Shown piece by piece: positions 5,608 through 11,328 of a stretch of DNA of 11,328 nt (its first letter is position 1; each line of letters opens with the position of its first letter). The stretch covers positions 1-11,328 of the forward strand of contig CALCYA010000067.1 in assembly GCA_937906165.1 (NCBI GenBank), in the 5' to 3' direction. Below the pieces are notes generated by a model. That model was not told the origin of the DNA and ran no database searches. It saw only the letters and a list, made by a program, of their open reading frames with translations. Source of the DNA: an uncultured Bacteroidales bacterium. GTDB taxonomy: Bacteria; Bacteroidota; Bacteroidia; Bacteroidales; Bacteroidaceae. Position numbers and translations under genes: made by a program.

Positions 5608-7659
5608 ATGTACAAAGTAGATGTTACAACAACCAACCCAGAGCTTATCAATGAACTAATTAACTTAGTATGTATGTTTTATGCACAGTTGCCCAGCAAT
5701 CATCCACGATATAAATCATCTTGCACCATAGACCTTAACACTGTAGCCGAATTTTACGAAAAAAAATATGCTACTTTAAAAAACAGAAAAGATGCATATG
5801 ATGCTTTGTATGAGAATGGTCGATTGGGATGGCATAAAGAAGGGGACACTATTGATCGCCGTCCCAATTGCCTTGTGACATATAATAAGTTCAAAAACAC
5901 CTCTATTGAAGAACTGGAGATTATAGTAAATGAAATCATTCGACAAATTAAAGCTATGACTACAATTTTCTTTAGTATAAAGACCAAAGATGCTTCCACT
6001 GTAAACAAGATACTGCAAAAGCAATCTTCAATTGAAATGAGTGGCCTTAATGTATTGCAGGACAAATTACAAGTTGGACAACCTGTGTTTATTGTTTTTG
6101 GAGGAGACAATCCACCTTGGGATACAGGGTTGGTAGGTATGGCAGTTATCAGTCGTGCCCCATACGATATTGGTTATGAAGGTCGCAATTACAGGATTCA
6201 AGTTGATATAAAATTTATTTTAAGTAAAGCTATCAAGAGGGCTGATCTCGTTGCATATAAAAACACATATGACATTATAGGTATAGGTCCTATTACAAAA
6301 TGGGAACCCAATCAAGCACTTTCTCAAATAGAGCCAATTAAAGCTGTTGCGTTGATGAGAGCAATGCTTGATTTAGACTCTTCCATTTTAACAGATCTGT
6401 CAACATTGGTTACACCAGAATTCATGCAGAAAATTAAGGCGGCTACACCGATGTATAATGAGATTATGGTCGAATATGGAGGTCGTATACATCAAACAGT
6501 AACACCCCAAGACACAATTCCAACTATCCCTCAAAAAGATTTCTCAATAAAGGAGATTATAAACTACATCAACGAAACCGGCCTGCTCTATTCTCCTTCA
6601 TTAATTAAGAGGTTTGCGTTTTCGTTGATGGCGAAGCGTTTCCTAATCCTCAGCGGCTTAGCCGGTTCCGGCAAAACACAACTTGCATTAGCATTTGCAA
6701 AGGCATTGGTTGAAGACAAGGAAAAGCAGATGTGTGTTGTCAGTGTTGGGGCAGACTGGACAAACCGCGAACCGTTACTTGGATATCCCAATGCATTGAG
6801 ACCCGGAGAATATATAAAGCCCGAAAACGGAGTATTGGATTTGTTGATAGAGGCAAACAAGCCACAGAATGCAAGCAAGCCATTCTTCCTCATTCTGGAT
6901 GAAATGAACATGAGTTATGTTGAGCGCTACTTTGCCGATTTTCTTTCGGCAATGGAAAGCCACGAGGCTATAGCACTATGGAAAGAGTGCAACAACGGAA
7001 GTGAAAGTTGTGAATGCGATGTTCCTGAAAGAATTGAGTTGCCAGACAACCTCTTCATCATTGGAACAATAAATGTTGATGAAACAACATATATGTTCTC
7101 GCCAAAGGTGCTTGACCGTGCAAATGTAATTGAGTTCAAGATATCAATTGATGAAATGACGGAATTCCTTGACGGTATCAGACAAGTTGATTGTTCATCC
7201 ATCTGTTGCAAAGCAGCCGAAATGGGTGCAGACTTCGTAAAATTGGCAAACTGCAAAGATTTTGATAACGTTGAAGCGACAACCGATACTCTGAAAGCAT
7301 TCTTCACTGAGCTAAAGAGCGTGAATGCAGAATTCGGATACCGTTCAGCAACTGAAATATTCCGTTTCATTAGCCAGGCTCACAAAAACGATGACACAGC
7401 AGAGAAAATGAGCAAAGAGGAAGTGCTTGATGCTGCCATTCTGCAGAAATTATTACCAAAGCTACACGGCTCGCGCAAGAAACTGGAACCTGCATTAAAA
7501 GGATTGTGGAAACTATGTTTTGACCCAAGCATAAAGGACACGATGCAAATTGCACGTGAGAACATAGACAAGGCAAGATACAAAGAGAGTGCCGACAAGA
7601 TATTCAGAATGTACGAATCGGCCTATGCCAACGGTTTCACAAGTTTTGCCGAAGCATAA
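5608..7659 (+). CDS. McrB-like AAA+ NTPase (motor of a McrBC-type restriction system)
   Basis: This 683-aa protein is the motor and sensor subunit of an NTP-dependent restriction system. The AAA+ core shows Walker A GLAGSGKT (350-357), DWTNREPLLGY (383-393, typical of McrB relatives), Walker B FFLILDEMN (426-434, D431/E432), GTINVDE (486-492) and Arg finger region DRA (503-505). E. coli McrB uses GTP; the nucleotide used here cannot be told. Residues about 155-235 contain FGGDNPPWDTGLVGMAV (164-180) and DIGY, which recall PUA/EVE-type base-reading domains, the likely DNA-recognition part. Residues 1-145 are unassigned. Base composition changes inside the gene near 6560: about 25% GC at 5881-5940 against 43-47% at 6601-6720. 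This fits an exchanged N-terminal specificity region. The nuclease partner begins 6 bp downstream. ATG 5608 is the only sensible start after the -7 box. Confidence 0.92.
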   Translation: MYKVDVTTTNPELINELINLVCMFYAQLPSNHPRYKSSCTIDLNTVAEFYEKKYATLKNRKDAYDALYENGRLGWHKEGDTIDRRPNCLVTYNKFKNTSIEELEIIVNEIIRQIKAMTTIFFSIKTKDASTVNKILQKQSSIEMSGLNVLQDKLQVGQPVFIVFGGDNPPWDTGLVGMAVISRAPYDIGYEGRNYRIQVDIKFILSKAIKRADLVAYKNTYDIIGIGPITKWEPNQALSQIEPIKAVALMRAMLDLDSSILTDLSTLVTPEFMQKIKAATPMYNEIMVEYGGRIHQTVTPQDTIPTIPQKDFSIKEIINYINETGLLYSPSLIKRFAFSLMAKRFLILSGLAGSGKTQLALAFAKALVEDKEKQMCVVSVGADWTNREPLLGYPNALRPGEYIKPENGVLDLLIEANKPQNASKPFFLILDEMNMSYVERYFADFLSAMESHEAIALWKECNNGSESCECDVPERIELPDNLFIIGTINVDETTYMFSPKVLDRANVIEFKISIDEMTEFLDGIRQVDCSSICCKAAEMGADFVKLANCKDFDNVEATTDTLKAFFTELKSVNAEFGYRSATEIFRFISQAHKNDDTAEKMSKEEVLDAAILQKLLPKLHGSRKKLEPALKGLWKLCFDPSIKDTMQIARENIDKARYKESADKIFRMYESAYANGFTSFAEA

Positions 7660-7665
7660 TAAGCA

Positions 7666-9996
7666 ATGTTGCAAGAGAAAGGACATCTTGAAATACCAAT
7701 AATGGGCAAGTGCAGTAAAGTAACACTCTACATTTACCCTGAATCCTCAAAGGCAAAGCTGTATGAGGAGGATTTGTCGTGTACAAATGCGTCCAGATAC
7801 CATTTGGTTGAAGGTTGTTCTTACACATATGAGTGTACAAGCGATGACAGCAACATTTATCAGCTTAAATCCATAGATGAAATAATCGCTCATCATAGGT
7901 CGGAGAGACACAAGAACGAGGGAAGAATAACAACCGGCATATATGTAGGCACACTGCCAATTAGCGTATTCAACGTTGCAACAAAAGAGATTTTCGGAAA
8001 TATCGATATTGAAATAAGAAGCACGAAATCGGAGTACGAGACAGATTACAGGCAAATGCTTGGGGATATTGCTGAGTACTATACAGATCTTGTACTTCAG
8101 CAGGGTGCGCCTGTCACTCAAAGACTCGAGATTGATGCACAAAGTTCGGCCAAGACCTTATACCAACGCTTTGCATTTGTAAAATCATTGATTGAAAGCG
8201 ATGCTTTTTCCGAAGCTACCCACAAGATAATTTCCAATCCAATAAGGAAATGGACTGATTCGAACATTCAGCGTAAGATAGATGGTGTCAAGAGGTTTAC
8301 ACGAAAGAACATAAGAGAAATCGCTTCGAGCAATGACAGGATAAACCTCCCCGAGAGTTACAGAAGAGGTATGCCTTCATGCTTGACAAGCATACCACGA
8401 ACTATTGAAGTCGAATACAAAAAAGACACTATCGACAACCAAGAGAATCAGTTTATTAAATTTGTTCTCCGCTCCTTGTCCACGTTCTGTTGGGATCTTA
8501 AAGAGATGAAGAATGCTTCAAACCGCCTAAAAGCAGAAGCAGAAGCTACAATAGAACTACTGAACATGCACCTGGAAAACCAATTTTTCAGGCAAGTTTC
8601 AATGCCAACACACCTGAACATGAACAGTCCAGTGCTCCAAAGAAAAGAGGGTTACAGGGAAATGCTACAATCATGGCTATTGTTTGACCTTGCAGCAAAA
8701 CTAAACTGGAATGGTGGCGATAATGTGTACAGCGCCGGAAAAAAGAACGTTGCAACACTTTATGAATATTGGTTATTCTTCAAACTACTGGAATTGATAA
8801 GCCAATTCTTTGACATACAGGCAAAAGATAAACTACAACTTGTAAATTTTGATTCGGACAGAATAAATCTGAATCTCATACAAGGAAAGACCCGTATGGT
8901 TTATGGTCAACAGGAAACTTTATCAAGAAAGATTAATGTTGCTTTCTACTACAACCGCACTTTTAGCAAGGTGGCCGATGACAATGACCCGATACACAAA
9001 GCGGGAAGTTGGACTATGGCAATGCGCCCCGATTATACCCTATCGCTATGGCCGGGTGAAATAAGTGAAAGCGAAGCCGAGAAACAAGACCTTATCACGC
9101 ACATCCATTTCGATGCCAAATACAGACTGAACAAGATTACTCTTGAAGACACGAACTGCGAAGATGAAGATTTGTTGGTGGAAAAAGAAGAACAGGAGAG
9201 TGGCATATATAAAAGAGCTGACCTTTTAAAAATGCATGCATACAAAGATGCGATACGCAGGACAAGCGGAGCATATGTACTTTACCCAGGCTCTGAGAAT
9301 AGGTCAATAAAGGGATATCATGAGGTTGTCCCAGGCCTTGGCGCTTTCAGCATAAGACCAGGTCACTGGGAGGAGGACAGCATCTCACTGAAGCAATTTA
9401 TTGCAGAGGTAAAAGCGCATATGCTTGACAGGACATCTCAAAGAGAAAAGAACTCTTACTACCAACATTACCTGTATAAGGAAGAGAACCCCACAATGCT
9501 AATGGAAAGCTTGCCCGAGCCAGTACATGAAAACCGCGACTTCTTGCCCGACGAGACATCGGTTATTGTTGCGTACTACAAAGGACAGGAGCATCTTGAC
9601 TGGATTTTAAATAACCATTTGTATAATGTCCGGGCTGGAGAAAGCAAAGGTTCAATAACTCTTGATAACGACCTGATAAATGCGCGATATCTTCTGTTGC
9701 ATAATGGTAAAGAATCGCACCACCTTATAAGAATCAACAAGGAAGGTCCTAAAATATACACAAGGGCAGAGTTGGTTAAAATGGGTTATCCGCAATACAG
9801 AATAAGCGGAACGGACAAGATTGACACCGCAAGAGAACAAAGAGAAGCAAACAAAATTTATTTGGTATTCAAATTATTCAAGAGTAACAGTGCCGAAAAA
9901 GAGATGCTTGCTTACAGATGGACTAATCTTGGGGACACAAGACCTCACACCGAGAACCTTGTAAAACTAATCTCAAGAGCCAAGAAAAAATATTAG
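7666..9996 (+). CDS. DUF2357/COG1700 PD-(D/E)XK nuclease, McrC-like partner
   Basis: This 776-aa protein belongs to the DUF2357/DUF524 (COG1700) family, nucleases that pair with McrB-type NTPases in place of McrC. The N-terminal half (to about 330) is the DUF2357-like scaffold. The nuclease domain shows LYEYW (365-369, Glu367), RPDY with D456, FDAKYR with D483-x-K485, and DLLKMHAYKDAI (519-530). That gives the expected E...D...DxK active site. Residues about 630-755 form a separate C-terminal module (TSVIVAYYKG at 631-640, ARYLLLHNGKES at 673-684, IYLVFKLF at 731-738) that I cannot assign firmly; it may read DNA or bind a partner. The gene follows mcrB by 6 bp and shares the intermediate composition of that gene's 3' half, so the two probably moved together. 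No membrane segment is visible and all key residues are present. Confidence 0.88.
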   Translation: MLQEKGHLEIPIMGKCSKVTLYIYPESSKAKLYEEDLSCTNASRYHLVEGCSYTYECTSDDSNIYQLKSIDEIIAHHRSERHKNEGRITTGIYVGTLPISVFNVATKEIFGNIDIEIRSTKSEYETDYRQMLGDIAEYYTDLVLQQGAPVTQRLEIDAQSSAKTLYQRFAFVKSLIESDAFSEATHKIISNPIRKWTDSNIQRKIDGVKRFTRKNIREIASSNDRINLPESYRRGMPSCLTSIPRTIEVEYKKDTIDNQENQFIKFVLRSLSTFCWDLKEMKNASNRLKAEAEATIELLNMHLENQFFRQVSMPTHLNMNSPVLQRKEGYREMLQSWLLFDLAAKLNWNGGDNVYSAGKKNVATLYEYWLFFKLLELISQFFDIQAKDKLQLVNFDSDRINLNLIQGKTRMVYGQQETLSRKINVAFYYNRTFSKVADDNDPIHKAGSWTMAMRPDYTLSLWPGEISESEAEKQDLITHIHFDAKYRLNKITLEDTNCEDEDLLVEKEEQESGIYKRADLLKMHAYKDAIRRTSGAYVLYPGSENRSIKGYHEVVPGLGAFSIRPGHWEEDSISLKQFIAEVKAHMLDRTSQREKNSYYQHYLYKEENPTMLMESLPEPVHENRDFLPDETSVIVAYYKGQEHLDWILNNHLYNVRAGESKGSITLDNDLINARYLLLHNGKESHHLIRINKEGPKIYTRAELVKMGYPQYRISGTDKIDTAREQREANKIYLVFKLFKSNSAEKEMLAYRWTNLGDTRPHTENLVKLISRAKKKY

Positions 9997-10003
9997 CAGT
10001 TCC

Positions 10004-10050
10004 CATTTGTCCGGAGCAATTAGAAAAATTCTAACACCCTCGGACAAATG
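10004..10050. repeat. 47-nt nested hairpin at the island's right end
   Basis: Perfect 10-bp arms CATTTGTCCG (10004-10013) and CGGACAAATG (10041-10050) enclose a second perfect 6-bp stem, TTAGAA (10020-10025) with TTCTAA (10029-10034), and an AAA loop. The two stems are separated by 6 nt on each side, so the whole is symmetric. It begins 8 bp after the COG1700 stop. There is no T-tract after it, so it is not a standard intrinsic terminator. It could instead be a 3'-end stabiliser or a recombination footprint. The remaining gap to 10188 shows no clear gene. Confidence 0.7.
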
Positions 10051-10188
10051 CTCTGTAGATATCTCTGATGCGGGCATACACACAATTGTTCCTAACCAAT
10101 ATAATTGATAGGGACGATGGAAAAAAGAAACAAATTATGGAGAAGGCGATTATTCCTCAGCCGCTTGTATATGTTTATTCCGCTGTTT

Positions 10189-11079
10189 CTATCTCTTTGT
10201 TACTGAAATCATAAATGTGACTGCCATAATTGCGATGCAGATGCCGAGCATGATGTTTGTGGTGAGTGGCTCGCCGAACATCACTGTTCCGACAAGGATT
10301 GCCGTTATGGGCTCGAACACGCCCAGCACTGATGCCTTTGTTGCACCTATGTTGCGTGTAGCTATGGCAAGGGATGCTGTGGAGACGACTGTCGGCAGCA
10401 GTGCCAGGCCCATCAGATTGAGCCATGCCGCCCCACCCTCGATGCCTGCCGTGATAGCCGTGTTGGAGAGGGCAATCTTCCCAAGAAATACTATTGCGCC
10501 TACTGTCAAGGCATAGAAGGTGAGCAGTGAGTTGGATATGTCGGCAATAGCCTTGCTGCGGTTGATGATGACAATGAAGAGCGCATAGACCAGTGCCGAG
10601 CCAAGCGACAACAGGACACCGACAGGGTCTATCGACTCGCCGCCGCTGCCTTGTGTCATAATAAGTACGCCACCGAATGTAGCAGCTATGGCAAGCCATA
10701 CGGGCCACGAGGGGACAACACCCAGAAAGACCATAATAACAGCCACCAGCACAGGATAAAGGAATATTAGCGTGGTAGCCAATCCCGAGGCGATATAGTT
10801 GTATGCCTCGAAGAGGAATAGACTGCTTGCAGTGTAGAGCAAGCCCAGCACCAGCAGCACAGCGGTCTGCTTTGCTGTAATCCTGAAACTCTGTTTTGTG
10901 AGCCAAAGGAACACGCCCAGGATTACAACTGCAAACGCATAGCGGAAGAACAGGATTGACTCTATGGCCGCACCGTTATTCATCAGCGGCATTCCGAACA
11001 GCGGGTTGAGACCGTACGTTATGCCCGTGATTATTCCGGCCGGATAACCAATAAGGGCTTTTTTACTTAAATTTCTCAT
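10189..11079 (-). CDS. EamA/DMT-superfamily membrane transporter
   Basis: This 296-aa inner-membrane protein has about ten hydrophobic segments in two repeated halves of five, as in the drug/metabolite transporter (EamA) family. These export metabolites, amino acids or drugs; the substrate cannot be predicted. Typical marks are the N-terminal AGIITGITYGLNPLF, the FEAYNYIASGLATTLIFLYP segment in the first half, and the matching late segments NIGATKASVLGVFEPITAIL and VGTVMFGEPLT near the C-terminus. A longer frame starts with TTG at 11109, but that codon lies inside the -7 box. ATG 11079, followed by RNLSKKAL, is therefore taken as the start. The gene is GC-rich (about 67% at 10381-10440), unlike the AT-rich island, and points toward it. 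It is probably ordinary chromosomal content on the right flank. Confidence 0.93.
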   Translation of the reverse strand: MRNLSKKALIGYPAGIITGITYGLNPLFGMPLMNNGAAIESILFFRYAFAVVILGVFLWLTKQSFRITAKQTAVLLVLGLLYTASSLFLFEAYNYIASGLATTLIFLYPVLVAVIMVFLGVVPSWPVWLAIAATFGGVLIMTQGSGGESIDPVGVLLSLGSALVYALFIVIINRSKAIADISNSLLTFYALTVGAIVFLGKIALSNTAITAGIEGGAAWLNLMGLALLPTVVSTASLAIATRNIGATKASVLGVFEPITAILVGTVMFGEPLTTNIMLGICIAIMAVTFMISVTKR

Positions 11080-11106
11080 AAAATCAACAATCACATTATC
11101 GGAGTG

Positions 11107-11114
11107 CAAAGATA
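11107..11114 (-). promoter_or_regulatory. -7 box for the DMT transporter gene
   Basis: The minus strand reads TATCTTTG, a perfect TAnnTTTG match, 27 nt upstream of ATG 11079. It overlaps the alternative TTG start at 11109 and so argues against it. Confidence 0.6.
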
Positions 11115-11202
11115 TTGATATTCTCCCACTATTCTTAAAAGCTGTTTGAATTTTATTTCAACAATTACGCTCTGCCAGGACGACAGCTCCGCAGTTTTCA
11201 CA

Positions 11203-11231
11203 TACTGTCATTCTATATTTGTACTGTCATT
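11203..11231 (+). repeat. Direct repeat TACTGTCATT x2 around a TATATTTG box
   Basis: TACTGTCATT occurs at 11203-11212 and again at 11222-11231, a 19-bp period (about two helical turns). A perfect TAnnTTTG box (TATATTTG, 11214-11221) lies between them on the plus strand. This looks like a promoter with paired operator half-sites for a gene beyond the right edge. No gene is visible inside the window to confirm it. Confidence 0.4.
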
Positions 11232-11292
11232 GACTCGTTTTGCTTTTCGCAACCCAAACGGCATAAGTTAAACTCCTCCTCTGCCTGAGGGG

Positions 11293-11315
11293 GCAGTGCG
11301 AAGCCACAGCACTGC
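11293..11315. repeat. GC-rich hairpin at the right edge
   Basis: GCAGTGC (11293-11299) and GCACTGC (11309-11315) form a perfect 7-bp stem with a 9-nt loop. Just before it, CTGCC (11281-11285) and GGCAG (11292-11296) offer a competing stem over a shared arm. Together with 11260-11328 it resembles a GC-rich intergenic repeat unit rather than coding sequence. Confidence 0.4.
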
Positions 11316-11328
11316 TTGCGACGACGGA

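Noticed and set aside
1360..9997. Direct repeats marking the ends of the whole island
   Set aside because: I compared the sequence around about 1360 with that around about 9997 and saw no shared run long enough to call an attachment site. No integrase or transposase gene is present.
10175..10906. 243-codon minus-strand frame inside the DMT transporter gene
   Set aside because: It is a GC-rich shadow frame, full of His/Cys/Arg, overlapping a clear ten-segment membrane protein in another frame.

Overview
The window looks like a chromosomal defence island in a member of the Bacteroidota, probably a gut Bacteroidales. The clues are repeated -7 boxes of the form TAnnTTTG just upstream of start codons, mostly weak or absent Shine-Dalgarno sequences, and proteins of Bacteroidales type. 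These include a Fic protein with a VbhA-like N-terminus and a C5 methylase with an NgoFVII-type nuclease. I cannot name the species from the sequence.

Layout. At 1-604 (minus) lies the 5' part of a Fic-family AMP-transferase gene that runs off the left edge. At 833-1360 (plus) is a Vsr mismatch endonuclease gene that is GC-rich at its start. Just after it the composition falls sharply: about 63% GC in 901-960 against about 23% in 1681-1740, counted by eye. The AT-rich stretch holds a DUF2971 gene (1413-2474, plus) and a UPF0489 arginase-fold gene (2576-3364, plus). These converge with a type II restriction-modification operon on the minus strand: a C5 cytosine methyltransferase (5468 down to 4416) overlapping by 8 bp an NgoFVII-like phospholipase-D-fold endonuclease (4423 down to 3443). 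From a shared divergent promoter region (about 5469-5607) the plus strand carries a two-gene NTP-dependent system of McrBC type: a McrB-like AAA+ protein (5608-7659) and a DUF2357/COG1700 PD-(D/E)XK nuclease (7666-9996). A 47-nt nested hairpin (10004-10050) follows. The right flank is again GC-rich and holds an EamA/DMT exporter gene (11079 down to 10189) and a repeat-rich intergenic edge.

How the genes may work together. The methylase and NgoFVII nuclease form a complete self/non-self pair. Vsr would repair T:G mismatches left when m5C deaminates. The McrB/COG1700 pair should restrict DNA by a translocating NTPase and a tethered nuclease; its target may be foreign modified DNA or unmodified sites. 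The DUF2971-UPF0489 pair has no obvious place in either system. It is the best candidate here for something undescribed, because the UPF0489 protein keeps the full set of arginase-type metal ligands. Composition suggests at least three sources: flanks plus vsr, the AT-rich core, and the intermediate C-terminal half of mcrB with its partner.
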